Shown one piece after another: positions 9,397 through 18,010 of a DNA stretch of 64,000 nt; the stretch's first letter is position 1; every line of letters begins with the position of its first letter. This DNA comes from Salinilacihabitans rarus. Its GTDB lineage: Archaea > Halobacteriota > Halobacteria > Halobacteriales > Natrialbaceae. The stretch covers positions 1,922,001 to 1,986,000 of the forward strand of contig NZ_CP100762.1 in the NCBI RefSeq assembly GCF_024296665.1, read 5' to 3'. The notes below the pieces were generated by a model. It saw only the letters and a program-made list of their open reading frames with translations. It did no database searches and had not been told where the DNA came from. The position numbers and the translations under genes are program-made.

Positions 9397-10461
9397 TCAC
9401 CGCCGGCGCCACCACCAGACGGCGACGAGGGCGAGCACCGCCGCGGCGGCGGCGAACGGGGCGACCGACTCGACGTCCGTCTCGTCCTCTTCCTCGACGA
9501 TCCGCACGGGCACCTGGATCGGGTCGGAACTCGTGCGCTCGCCGGCCTCGTCGTCGTAGGCGAGGGTTACCGCGACGCTGTCGGTCGTCTCGATCGCGTC
9601 CTCGGAGGATTCGAGGCCGAAGCGGACCGTCTCTGACTCGCCGGGGCCGAGCGTCCCGACGTAGGCCGTCGGCGACGGCGCGGACAGCGGCGGGCCGACG
9701 TCGACCGCGGCCACCACGTCGGTCGCCGTCTCGTTGCCCTCGTTCGTGACCCGGACCTCGTAGGTCGCCTCGGCGTCGACCGGGACGCTCGCGGTGACGT
9801 TCGTCGCGCCGAACCGCCGGTCCTCGGCCACGTCGACGCCGATCACGGCGGGCCCGACGGTGCGGACCTCCCGCTCGTCCGGATCCGCCGCCTCGATCTC
9901 GACGGCGTACTGGACCGAGGCGTACAGCGGGTAGGTTCCGGGCTCCGTCCGCGTCGATCCGACCTCGACCGCGACCGTCTCGGAGTCGGCGGTCAGTAAC
10001 TCGTCGAGGTAAAACGAGTGTGCCCCCTGCGGGCGCGACGGCGGGCCGAAAAACAGCGCCGGATCGTACGACCGCAGCGTGACGACGACGTCCGTCACCG
10101 TCTCGCCGGCCTCGTTGTCCACCTCGAACGTCAGCGTCCCGACGCCCTCGGCCGGGACGGTCCCCTCTTCGAGGTCGACCTCGATCTCGGGGTCGTCCTC
10201 GGGGTCGTAGAGCGGGGGTTCGGTCGCCTCCCGGCCGTCGAACCCGTCGGGGGCGGGGCCGTCGGCCGGCACGTCCGGGGTCCCGTTCGCGGCCGTCTCG
10301 TTCTCCGGTCGGTCGTCCTGCCGGGCCGTCGCGGACGGGATCGCCGCGGGCGTCGCGAGCGCGAGGACGAGGACGAGGACGAGCGAGAGGGCGACGACCG
10401 TCGCGCGTCGTCGCGGTCGCCCTCGGCCGCGACGCGAGTCGGCGCCCGCCGGAAGCCACAT
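9397..10461 (-). CDS. Secreted or cell-surface COG1361/CARDB-like beta-sandwich protein
   Basis: A 354-residue protein with an N-terminal signal or anchor (basic RRGRGRPRRRATVV then a long Leu/Val/Ala helix at about 18-45). An Asp/Glu/Pro-rich linker follows, then two CARDB-like domains containing the typical TFEVDNEAGETVTDVVVTL and YEVRVTNEGNETATDVVAAV repeats. A C-terminal membrane helix and WWWRRR basic tail anchor it. Such proteins resemble S-layer-like or exporter-associated surface proteins (COG1361). It sits on the opposite strand between an ABC ATPase and an ABC permease gene. The ATG at 10461 begins the signal sequence; longer upstream frames are Arg-rich and unlikely. Confidence 0.8.
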   Translation of the reverse strand: MWLPAGADSRRGRGRPRRRATVVALSLVLVLVLALATPAAIPSATARQDDRPENETAANGTPDVPADGPAPDGFDGREATEPPLYDPEDDPEIEVDLEEGTVPAEGVGTLTFEVDNEAGETVTDVVVTLRSYDPALFFGPPSRPQGAHSFYLDELLTADSETVAVEVGSTRTEPGTYPLYASVQYAVEIEAADPDEREVRTVGPAVIGVDVAEDRRFGATNVTASVPVDAEATYEVRVTNEGNETATDVVAAVDVGPPLSAPSPTAYVGTLGPGESETVRFGLESSEDAIETTDSVAVTLAYDDEAGERTSSDPIQVPVRIVEEEDETDVESVAPFAAAAAVLALVAVWWWRRR

Positions 10462-10657
10462 ACGACCCCCGGAGACGACCCGCCGGCCGATAAGGGAGCG
10501 GGGCCGTTCAGGCGCGTAGGCGCCGGCTACCCCGATTTCGAGCGGCCAACGGGCGGTTGTCCGCGTCGCGTTCCCCCGTCTCGGCGGCCGTCGGGCGGCC
10601 TCGCGCCGACTCGGCTCCACCTATATGTGGCCCGCTCGCGTCGGTTCCACCACCCGG

Positions 10658-11458
10658 ATGCTCGAGATCACCTCCTTCGAGGCCACCCGACGGCTGCGCG
10701 GCACGCTGTTGCTGTCGGCCGCCCTGCTCGCGCTGATCGGCCTCACCGTCGCGCTGTTCCCGTCGATCAGCGACGCGGGCGTCGACCTCGACGCCTACCT
10801 CGAGACGCTCCCGGAGGAGGCGCGACGGGCGTTCGTCGGCAACGTGACGACGATCACGACGATCGAGGGCTACCTCGTCTCGCAACTCTACCAGTTCGCG
10901 TGGGTGTTGTTGCTCGCGATCTACTACGCCTACGCCGCGGCGTCGACGATCGCGGGCGAGGTCGAGCGCGGGACCGCCGACGTGATGCTCTCGCTGCCGG
11001 TCTCGCGCACGCGCTTCGTCGTCGGGAAGTTCCTCGCGCTCGTGCCGAGCGTCCTCGTCGTCAACGCGGTCACGTTCCTCGGGGTGTACGTCGCCGTCCG
11101 TCTGGTCGACGAGTCGATCGACGCGGCCGACCTGTTCGCGGTCCACGCCCACTCGGTCCCCTACCTGCTCGCGTGTGCCGCCGTCGGCCTGCTGGCGTCC
11201 GTGGTCGCGTCGTCGGCCCGCCGGGCCCAGACCGTCGCCATCGGCGCCGTCTTCGGGATGTTCCTGCTCGATACGCTCACGTTCGACACCGACTACGAGA
11301 CGCTGGGCGACCTCGCGTTCTCGCGGTACTTCGACCCGGGCGCGATCCTCGTCGACGGCGACCTCGCGTGGGGCGACCTCGCGGTCCTCGCGGTCGCCGC
11401 CGCCGTCCTCGTCGTCGTCAGCGCGGAGTACTTCGAGCGCCGCGACCTCTCGGGGTAG
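10658..11458 (+). CDS. ABC-2 type transporter permease
   Basis: A 266-residue polytopic membrane protein with about six helices. It has the ABC-2/NosY hallmark GEVERGTADVMLSLPVSRTRFVVGKF, a cytoplasmic loop that couples to the ATPase. It starts MLEITSFEATRRLRGTLLL, a usual N-terminus for this group; an ATG at 10625 would add ten non-conserved residues. TATA-like tatatg lies at 10622-10627. Its ATPase partner is probably the 8376-9350 gene. Substrate unknown. Confidence 0.87.
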   Translation: MLEITSFEATRRLRGTLLLSAALLALIGLTVALFPSISDAGVDLDAYLETLPEEARRAFVGNVTTITTIEGYLVSQLYQFAWVLLLAIYYAYAAASTIAGEVERGTADVMLSLPVSRTRFVVGKFLALVPSVLVVNAVTFLGVYVAVRLVDESIDAADLFAVHAHSVPYLLACAAVGLLASVVASSARRAQTVAIGAVFGMFLLDTLTFDTDYETLGDLAFSRYFDPGAILVDGDLAWGDLAVLAVAAAVLVVVSAEYFERRDLSG

Positions 11459-11499
11459 GCCGGGACACCGCTTTCACGCCCGGGATCGTAGTTCGAGGC

Positions 11500-12501
11500 A
11501 TGACGACCCTGCACGCCGCGATGCGGGATCGGCTGCTGGTCTGCGAGCGCGACCCCGACGGCGACCGGGCGGCGACCGAGCGCCTCGCCGGCTACGACAT
11601 CGAGTGCGTCGCCTGCTCGCCAGACGCGCCCGACCGCGTCTTCGTCGGCACCTTCGAGGACGGCCTCCACCGCTCGACCGACGGCGGCGACTCCTTCGAG
11701 CGCGTCGACGAAGGGGTCGCCGGCGACGCCGTCACGTCGGTCGCGGTCGACCCGCACGACCCCGACGTCGTCTACGCGGGCACCGAACCCAGCCGCGTCT
11801 ACCGCTCGACCGACGGCGGCGCCGCGTGGACGCACCTCGACGGCCTCGTCGACCTCCCCTCGGAGCCGGAGTGGTACTTCCCGCCGCGGCCGGACACCCA
11901 CCACGTCCGCTGGCTCGAAGTCGACCCGTTCGACCCCGACCGCCTCTACGTCGGCATCGAGGCCGGCGCGCTCGTCCTGAGCGACGACGGCGGCGAGACC
12001 TGGCGCGAGCGCCCGCCCGGTTCCCGGCGGGACAACCACAGCCTCGCGACCCACCCCGACCGCGAGGGGCGAGTCTACGCCGCGGCGGGCGACGGCTACG
12101 CCGTCTCGGACGACGGCGGCGAGTCGTGGAACCATCCACAGGAGGGACTCCGGCACCGCTACTGCTGGTCGGTCGTCCCCGATCCGGGCGACCCCGACCG
12201 GGTGCTCGTCTCGGCCGCGAGCGGCGCGCGGACGGCCCACGCCGCGAGCCGAGCCGAGTCGTACGTCTACCGGCGGGCGGGCGACGGGCCGTGGGAGCGC
12301 CTCGACGGCCGGGGGCTGCCGACCGGCGAGGGCGTCGTCCGGGCCGTCCTCGCGACGACCGGCGAGCCCGGGACCGTCTACGCCGCGACGAACCGGGGGC
12401 TCTTCCGCTCGCGGGACTTCGGCGACGCCTGGACCCGGCTGGGCGTCGCGTGGGACGAAGAGCTGGAGCGGCTGACCCCGCGCGGACTCGCGGCCGTCTA
12501 G
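11500..12501 (+). CDS. Asp-box (BNR/sortilin-like) beta-propeller protein
   Basis: A 333-residue protein built of repeats, each with an Asp-box: RSTDGGDSF, RSTDGGAAW, LSDDGGETW, VSDDGGESW and RSRDFGDAW, about 45-60 residues apart. Between them run strands such as DRVFVGT, DVVYAGT, DRLYVGI and GTVYAAT. This is the signature of YCF48/sortilin-like propellers (WD40/YVTN superfamily). No signal peptide is visible, so it is probably cytoplasmic. Function in haloarchaea is unknown. The ATG at 11500 is the first plausible start after the ABC permease gene, 41 bases downstream of its stop. Confidence 0.85.
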   Translation: MTTLHAAMRDRLLVCERDPDGDRAATERLAGYDIECVACSPDAPDRVFVGTFEDGLHRSTDGGDSFERVDEGVAGDAVTSVAVDPHDPDVVYAGTEPSRVYRSTDGGAAWTHLDGLVDLPSEPEWYFPPRPDTHHVRWLEVDPFDPDRLYVGIEAGALVLSDDGGETWRERPPGSRRDNHSLATHPDREGRVYAAAGDGYAVSDDGGESWNHPQEGLRHRYCWSVVPDPGDPDRVLVSAASGARTAHAASRAESYVYRRAGDGPWERLDGRGLPTGEGVVRAVLATTGEPGTVYAATNRGLFRSRDFGDAWTRLGVAWDEELERLTPRGLAAV

Positions 12502-12533
12502 CGACGAGCGGACGCGAGCGACCGCGGGCGCCG

Positions 12534-13955
12534 CTACCGCGGACGCGCTCGCGGGTCGTCGGTCGCTTCGTCCACCGCCTCGACAGCGGCGGCGATCCGT
12601 CGGGCGACCGTCTCGTTCGAACTCGCGGCGTACGGTTCCAGATCGTCTCGATACGGTTCGAGGACCGCCGGGTCGCGCTCGGCGAGTTTCAGTATCGGGA
12701 GCGAGAGGTTCGACCTGTCCCCGTCGGCCACCTCGTCGTCGGTCAGCGCCTCCACCAGCACGTCCGCGTCGTCTCGAAAGACGCCGGGGTCGTTCAGCGA
12801 GAGGTGGGCCGCTAGCTGCACTCCGACGGACCGAACGTCAGACGAGGCGTCGGCGAACGCCTCGAGCGCGACGTCCCGAAACGCCCGCGGATCGTCGGTG
12901 TGTTCGGCGCGTCTGGCGAGGACGGCGAGCAGGTGATAGCGAGCGAGCGAGTCCGGTTCCTCGCGCCACCGCTCGACGACGGTCCCGTCCCAGCGGGCCA
13001 GCCGTTCCGGGTCCGCCGTAGCGACCACGTGAAGGGCGTGCGCACACGTTCGTCGGACGTGGTCGTACTGATCCCCGAGGTGTCGAACGAGGGAGGCGAT
13101 CGCCTCGTCGTCGAGCGGTTCGTCGCCGCGGGCGCGACGTCCGAGCAGGTGAACGCGACGGTAGACGACCGGCGTCAGTTCGACGAACGGGCGGTTCGGG
13201 CGTCGGAGGCGGGCGAGCGAGACGGAGACGAATCCCGTCCCCCGCTCGAACGGCCCGAGGAACAGTCCGACGGCGGCGTACGCGAGGTACGTCGGGTACA
13301 GGGCGACCGCCAGGTCGACGCCGTGCAGTCCCACCGCCGTGATCACGACGCCGTAGAGGAGCCCGAAGCCGAGCGCGCTGCTCGACAGGAGAAAGAGGAC
13401 GACGGCTGGCGGGTAGGTGAGCCGGCGTTCGAGACCCGCCGCGTCGAGTGCGGCGTCCATCGCGGTCAGCGCGTCGCCCGGACTCGGCATCGCCGTCACC
13501 GCCGTGGCACAGCCGACCCAGAGGCCGCCGACGGCCAGCAGCCGTTCGAACCGCGTCGCGTCCGCGAGGTGACCGGCGTACACCCTCGCGAGCGAGGTCA
13601 CGGAAGAGGGGTACGCGAGGAAGTCGACGACGAGAACGGTGTTCGAGAGGAGCGCGAAGACGACGAGCGCGAGGACGGTGTTGGCCACGAGCGGCCCGAG
13701 AGAGACCAACAGCGCCTTCCACGCCGATTCGATCGGTTCGTGAGCGACCCGTCCCCCGCCGCGCCCACCCGACGTGAGCGCCGTTTGCGGCCACTCGAAG
13801 GGCGTGATCTCGCGGATCTCGATTCCGAGGAGTCGACAGACCGCCGCGTGGCCGAGTTCGTGGGCCACGATCCCCGGAACGAAGAGCACGTCGAGTAGCC
13901 TGGCGAGCGAGCGGACGTCGGCGAGCCGTTTCCCGAGGGCGACTGACGCTGGCAT
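12534..13955 (-). CDS. Membrane metalloprotease-like protein fused to HEAT-like repeats
   Basis: A 473-residue protein with two parts. Residues 1-260 form a polytopic membrane domain with the zinc motif HELGH at 32-36 in the first helix (FVPGIVAHELGHAAV), a second polar helix (SLGPLVANT) and MPSPGDAL, reminiscent of M50/S2P-type intramembrane peptidases. Residues 270-460 are soluble, helical, and rich in paired helices (VRRTCAHALHVVA, VRSVGVQLAAHL), like HEAT/PBS repeats. The usual S2P NPDG motif is not seen, so the activity is inferred from HELGH only. The ATG at 13955 is close to the first helix. It is an isolated gene next to the ribosomal cluster. Confidence 0.75.
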   Translation of the reverse strand: MPASVALGKRLADVRSLARLLDVLFVPGIVAHELGHAAVCRLLGIEIREITPFEWPQTALTSGGRGGGRVAHEPIESAWKALLVSLGPLVANTVLALVVFALLSNTVLVVDFLAYPSSVTSLARVYAGHLADATRFERLLAVGGLWVGCATAVTAMPSPGDALTAMDAALDAAGLERRLTYPPAVVLFLLSSSALGFGLLYGVVITAVGLHGVDLAVALYPTYLAYAAVGLFLGPFERGTGFVSVSLARLRRPNRPFVELTPVVYRRVHLLGRRARGDEPLDDEAIASLVRHLGDQYDHVRRTCAHALHVVATADPERLARWDGTVVERWREEPDSLARYHLLAVLARRAEHTDDPRAFRDVALEAFADASSDVRSVGVQLAAHLSLNDPGVFRDDADVLVEALTDDEVADGDRSNLSLPILKLAERDPAVLEPYRDDLEPYAASSNETVARRIAAAVEAVDEATDDPRARPR

Positions 13956-14171
13956 ACGATACCCGCTCGCTCGTCCACCGTAAAACTATACTAACCGCCG
14001 ACACGTTCGGGCGAGCGTCTTCGCCCGACCGACGCGGCGAGGGTCCCGCCGCTTCCGGCCGAACGCGTACGGAAAGCGGCCGAAGGCGACCGAGAGCGGA
14101 CGGAATCACCGGGGGGAGGTCGAAATCCTTTTACACGCGTCCGCGGCATAGTAGAGTAACTGAGTGATATC

Positions 14172-14483
14172 ATGGACGTCGACATCGTCTCCGAGGAGGA
14201 AAACCCCATGTTGCACAGGACCGACGTGACGTTCGAGCTGACCCACGACGAGGCCACCCCCTCTCGCCTGCAGGTTCGCGACAGCCTCGCGGCGAAGCTG
14301 AACAAGGACGCCGACGAGGTCGTCATCCGCAAACTCGACACGAAGTTCGGGATGCGCAAGACCGTCGGCTACGCGAAGGTCTACGACAGCTCCGAGTACG
14401 CCACGGAGGTCGAACAGGAGCACATGCTCGAACGCAACAAGATCACCACCGACGAGGGCGACGCCGAGGCGGAGGAGGCCTGA
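14172..14483 (+). CDS. rps24e: 30S ribosomal protein S24e
   Basis: A 103-residue S24e starting [19 protein letters not shown]. The core has the family features [30 protein letters not shown] and [10 protein letters not shown]. It is an archaeal/eukaryotic-type small-subunit protein. Its stop is one base before the rps27ae ATG, so the two are co-transcribed and probably translationally coupled. The upstream region 14125-14140 (TTTTACACG) is promoter-like at leaderless distance. Confidence 0.97.
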   Translation: MDVDIVSEEENPMLHRTDVTFELTHDEATPSRLQVRDSLAAKLNKDADEVVIRKLDTKFGMRKTVGYAKVYDSSEYATEVEQEHMLERNKITTDEGDAEAEEA

Positions 14484-14484
14484 G

Positions 14485-14619
14485 ATGGCGCGCCACGAAC
14501 TCTACAACGACGAGGGCGAGACCGAGCGCGAGAACTGCCCGCGCTGTGGCGACTCGTTCCTCGCCGACCACGGCGACCGCCTCCACTGCGGGAAGTGCGG
14601 CTACACCGAGTGGGAGTAA
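14485..14619 (+). CDS. rps27ae: 30S ribosomal protein S27ae
   Basis: A 44-residue zinc-ribbon ribosomal protein beginning [11 protein letters not shown]. Cysteines C18, C21, C35 and C38 form CPRC and CGKC knuckles, and the ending CGYTEWE is typical. Its length is normal for archaea. It follows rps24e with one base between stop and start, the usual archaeal order, ahead of kae1-bud32. Confidence 0.96.
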   Translation: MARHELYNDEGETERENCPRCGDSFLADHGDRLHCGKCGYTEWE

Positions 14620-14732
14620 CGAGACGGTGAGCGGAGCGACGCGTCGGGCGCGAGCGGGCCGTCTCGCGCCCGGGGGATCGCCCGCGACCGACCGCCCGTT
14701 CTGCGTTTCGAGCCGCGAGCGAAGTGAGTCCC

Positions 14733-16349
14733 GTGAGTGACCCAATCCGCGTCCTCGGCATCGAGGGCACCGCGTGGGCGGCCAGCGCCGCCGTCTACGA
14801 TTCCGCGACCGACGACGTGTTCGTCGAGAGCGACGCCTACCAGCCCGACAGCGGCGGCATCCACCCCCGCGAGGCCGCCGAGCACATGCACGAGGCCATC
14901 CCGGAGGTGGTGGCGACGGCGCTCGACCGCGCCCGCGAGACCCACGACGGGACGGGCGCGCCGGTGGACGCCGTCGCCTTCTCCCGCGGACCCGGCCTCG
15001 GGCCCTGCCTGCGGGTCGTCGGGACGGCCGCCCGCGCGCTGAGCCAGAGCCTCGACGTGCCGCTGGTCGGCGTCAACCACATGGTCGCCCACCTCGAGAT
15101 CGGTCGCCACACCTCGGGCTTTTCCTCGCCGGTCTGCCTGAACGCGAGCGGGGCGAACGCCCACCTGCTGGCCTACCGGAACGGCCGCTACCGCGTCCTC
15201 GGGGAGACGATGGACACCGGCGTCGGCAACGCCATCGACAAGTTCACCCGTCACGTCGGCTGGTCCCACCCCGGCGGCCCGAAGGTCGAGGAAGCCGCGA
15301 GCGACGGCGAGTACGTCGACCTCCCGTACGTCGTCAAGGGGATGGACTTCTCCTTCTCGGGGATCATGAGCGCCGCGAAGGCGGCCTACGACGACGGGGT
15401 GCCCGTCGAGGACGTCTGTTACTCGCTGCAGGAGAACGTCTTCGCGATGCTCGCCGAAGTCTCCGAGCGCGCGCTCTCGCTGACCGGCAGCGACGAACTC
15501 GTGCTGGGCGGCGGCGTCGGGCAGAACGCCCGCCTCCGGGCGATGCTCGAAGAGATGTGCGAGGCCCGCGGCGCGACGTTCCACGCGCCCGAGCCCCGCT
15601 TCCTGCGCGACAACGCCGGCATGATCGCGGTGCTTGGCGCGAAGATGTACGCCGCCGGCGACACGCTCGCGCTGGCGGAGTCGCGGGTGAACCCCGACTT
15701 CCGGCCGGATCAAGTGCCCGTCACCTGGCGCGACGGGCACGAACTCACCTTCGCCGGTCGCGACGAGCGCGAGGTCGAGGGCGCCGAGGCCGTCGTCGAA
15801 CTCGACCCCGACCGCGGGCGCGTCGTCAAGCGCCGCCTCCCGAAGTCCTACCGTCACCCGGACCTCGACGCCCGCCTCCGGCGCGAGCGGACGACCCTCG
15901 AAGCGCGGCTGACGAATCTCGCTCGCCGCGAGGGGGTCCCGACCCCCGTCGTCCGCGACGTCGACCGCCGGGCGGCGACGATCGAGTTCGAGTACGTCGG
16001 CGGGACGGACCTGCGAGAGGCGCTCGCCGCGGACCGCGTTCGGGCCGTGGGCCGGCACCTCGCTGCGATCCACCGCGCGGGGTTCGTCCACGGCGACCCG
16101 ACGACGCGCAACGTCCGGGTCGACGGCGAGGGGACCTACCTGATCGACTTCGGCCTCGGCTACCACACCGACCACGTCGAGGACTACGCGATGGACCTCC
16201 ACGTCTTCGACCAGAGCCTCGTCGGCACCGCGGACGACCCCGAACCGCTCCGGGCGGCGTTCCGCGAGGGCTACCTCGACGCGGGCGAGGAGCGGGTCCT
16301 CGACCGCCTCCGGGAGGTCGAGGGTCGGGGCCGGTACGTCGGCGAGTGA
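14733..16349 (+). CDS. kae1-bud32: Kae1-Bud32 fusion (tRNA threonylcarbamoyladenosine synthesis, KEOPS)
   Basis: A fused protein of about 538 residues. The N-terminal Kae1/TsaD ATPase (about 1-330) has the metal motif NHMVAHLE, the phosphate loop GPGLGPCLRVV and GGGVGQNARL. The C-terminal Bud32 kinase (about 345-538) has a shortened protein-kinase fold with HGDPTTRN and DFGLG. KEOPS makes t6A37 on ANN-decoding tRNAs. The fusion is usual in haloarchaea. The start is uncertain: GTG at 14733 (MSDPIRVLGIEGTAW) is chosen, but GTG at 14724 adds three residues in the same frame. It follows rps24e-rps27ae, the common archaeal synteny. Confidence 0.96.
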   Translation: MSDPIRVLGIEGTAWAASAAVYDSATDDVFVESDAYQPDSGGIHPREAAEHMHEAIPEVVATALDRARETHDGTGAPVDAVAFSRGPGLGPCLRVVGTAARALSQSLDVPLVGVNHMVAHLEIGRHTSGFSSPVCLNASGANAHLLAYRNGRYRVLGETMDTGVGNAIDKFTRHVGWSHPGGPKVEEAASDGEYVDLPYVVKGMDFSFSGIMSAAKAAYDDGVPVEDVCYSLQENVFAMLAEVSERALSLTGSDELVLGGGVGQNARLRAMLEEMCEARGATFHAPEPRFLRDNAGMIAVLGAKMYAAGDTLALAESRVNPDFRPDQVPVTWRDGHELTFAGRDEREVEGAEAVVELDPDRGRVVKRRLPKSYRHPDLDARLRRERTTLEARLTNLARREGVPTPVVRDVDRRAATIEFEYVGGTDLREALAADRVRAVGRHLAAIHRAGFVHGDPTTRNVRVDGEGTYLIDFGLGYHTDHVEDYAMDLHVFDQSLVGTADDPEPLRAAFREGYLDAGEERVLDRLREVEGRGRYVGE

Positions 16350-16503
16350 CCGCCGAACCGGCGGCCCCGTCCTCCGGGGCGTACGTCGCGTCGAGGCCGC
16401 CGCGACGGCGCCGGCGGGACTGTGACGGCCCGCCGAGTCGCCGGCACTCGCGCGGTGCAGTCAGCACACAATACTCTTACCGCGGGGAGTCGTATCATCG
16501 CGC

Positions 16504-16785
16504 ATGGCAGACAAGCCGACTTCCGGTGAGATCCTCGGGATCCCGTACAACTTCGAACGACCGAGCATGGGGCGGATGCTCTCGGCGTACTGGCAGCCCG
16601 GCGAGGGAATGCTCGTCGAGAAGCCTTTCGGCGTCGGCTACACCCTGAACCTCGCGAACTGGCGGTCGTGGATCGTCGTCGTCGTCGCGGGCGCGCTGCT
16701 CTGGCAACAGGAGAAAGGCGGGACGGAGACGGCCGACGAGGTCGACGAACCCGTCGAAGTGATCGTCGACGAGGACGACGACTGA
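16504..16785 (+). CDS. DUF5808-domain small protein
   Basis: A 93-residue protein. The N-terminal part has the DUF5808 pattern ILGIPYNFERPS, then KPFGVGYTLNLANWRSW, then a single hydrophobic helix (IVVVVAGALLW, about residues 57-68) and a strongly acidic tail rich in Glu and Asp. It is probably membrane-anchored. Function of the domain is unknown; it often occurs in small haloarchaeal proteins. A TATA-like element (aatactctta, 16470-16479) is placed for leaderless transcription. Confidence 0.82.
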   Translation: MADKPTSGEILGIPYNFERPSMGRMLSAYWQPGEGMLVEKPFGVGYTLNLANWRSWIVVVVAGALLWQQEKGGTETADEVDEPVEVIVDEDDD

Positions 16786-16862
16786 GCGGTTTCTCCGCGA
16801 CGGTACCGACCGTGAGGCGGCGAACCGACGACGCTTTGAGGACGCCGGACCGCCCCTCAGAC

Positions 16863-17414
16863 ATGCTCGTTCGGTTCGTCACCGGCAACGAGGGGAAAGC
16901 CCGCGAAGCGCGGGAGTACCTCGACGGGATCACGGCGGTCAACCAGGTCGAGTACGACTACACCGAGATCCAGAGCGACTCGCTCGGGGAGATCGCCGCC
17001 CACGGCGCGCGCGAGGCGTTCGAGGCGCTCGGCGACACCGAACCGGTGCTCGTCGACGACGCCGGCCTGTTCGTCGAGGCGCTCGGGGGCTTCCCGGGGC
17101 CGTACTCGGCGTACGTCGAGGACACCGTCGGCGTCGAGCGCCTCTGGCGGCTGGCACGGGAGGAGGAGAACCGCCGGGCGCGCTTCCGGACGGTGCTCGC
17201 GTACGCCGACGCCGAGCGGACCGAGACGTTCGAGGGGTCGGTCGCCGGCACGCTCGTCGCGCCCCGCGGCGAGGGCGGCTTCGGCTACGACCCCATCTTC
17301 GAGTACAACGGCACGACGCTCGCGGAGATGAGCACCGAGGAGAAAAACGCCATCTCCCACCGCGGCCGCGCGCTCGCGACGTTCGCGGAGTGGTACGCCG
17401 ACCACCACGACTGA
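16863..17414 (+). CDS. XTP/dITP diphosphatase (Ham1/RdgB family)
   Basis: A 183-residue Ham1-family nucleotide pyrophosphatase that removes non-canonical purine triphosphates such as XTP and dITP. The N-terminal motif TGNEGKAREAREYL matches the family substrate loop (TGNxxK). Also visible are DDAGLFVEALGGFPGPYSAY, the GGFGYDPIF loop and the C-terminal NAISHRGRAL (SHRxxA). All expected active-site segments are present and the length is normal. The ATG at 16863 starts directly at the first strand LVRFVTGN. Confidence 0.96.
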   Translation: MLVRFVTGNEGKAREAREYLDGITAVNQVEYDYTEIQSDSLGEIAAHGAREAFEALGDTEPVLVDDAGLFVEALGGFPGPYSAYVEDTVGVERLWRLAREEENRRARFRTVLAYADAERTETFEGSVAGTLVAPRGEGGFGYDPIFEYNGTTLAEMSTEEKNAISHRGRALATFAEWYADHHD

Positions 17415-17597
17415 TCGGGGTCGGCGGCCAAGTCGTATCGGGAACATACGATCTGTTCTGAAATCGGTCCGGAGGGGTTCTACTCACGGCGGCGAGTTCG
17501 AGGGGATGAGCGTAGCCGTTCGGCAGACTTATACCGGTACGGCCCGAGACGTGTTCGTAGGCGAACGGCCGAAGAACGACTCCCGTCGGCCCGTTCG

Positions 17598-17615
17598 TAT
17601 CGAGAAATCCCGATA
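17598..17615. promoter_or_regulatory. Operator-like palindrome at the arsR start
   Basis: TATCGAGAAATCCCGATA pairs at seven of nine positions and ends on the A of the arsR start codon. A second perfect repeat, GTTCG-N4-CGAAC, lies at 17553-17566, about where transcription would begin from a TATA box at 17529-17533. Both are candidate ArsR sites. Confidence 0.45.
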
Positions 17616-18001
17616 TGAGTTCGAACGATCCGGTCGGAGACGCCTGCTGTTCGCTCGCGGAACTCCACGACGACGTGGACGCGAGCGTCGAGGCGCTGGC
17701 GGACCGACGCCCCGACGAGGAGGGGATCGACGGCCGGCGAGCCGTCTTCGCCGCGCTGGCGAACGAGCACCGACTGCGCGCGCTGGCGGCGCTGCGCGAG
17801 GGCGAACTCTGCGTCTGCGAGTTGCAGGTCGTCCTCGAAGCGCCCCAGTCGACCGTGGCCACCCACCTGCGGACGCTGCGGGAGGCCGGCCTCGTGAAGA
17901 CGCGCAAGAAAGGGAAGTGGACCTACTACCGGATCGCCGACACCGCCGCGCTCGAACTGCTCGACGTGGCGGCGGCCGTCGACGTTCCGACCGACGACTG
18001 A
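17615..18001 (+). CDS. arsR: ArsR-family winged-helix metalloregulator
   Basis: A 128-residue regulator. An N-terminal acidic segment with two adjacent cysteines (DACCSL) precedes a winged helix of ArsR type: FAALANEHRLRALAAL, then ELCVCELQVVL with the Cys-Val-Cys metal site of arsenite sensors in the DNA-recognition region, then STVATHLRTLREAGLVKTRKKGKWTYY. It lies nine bases ahead of the arsenite methyltransferase gene, so arsenite-induced derepression of that operon is the expected role. The first membrane-type arsenic pump is not visible nearby. Confidence 0.92.
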   Translation: MSSNDPVGDACCSLAELHDDVDASVEALADRRPDEEGIDGRRAVFAALANEHRLRALAALREGELCVCELQVVLEAPQSTVATHLRTLREAGLVKTRKKGKWTYYRIADTAALELLDVAAAVDVPTDD

Positions 18002-18010
18002 GACACGATC

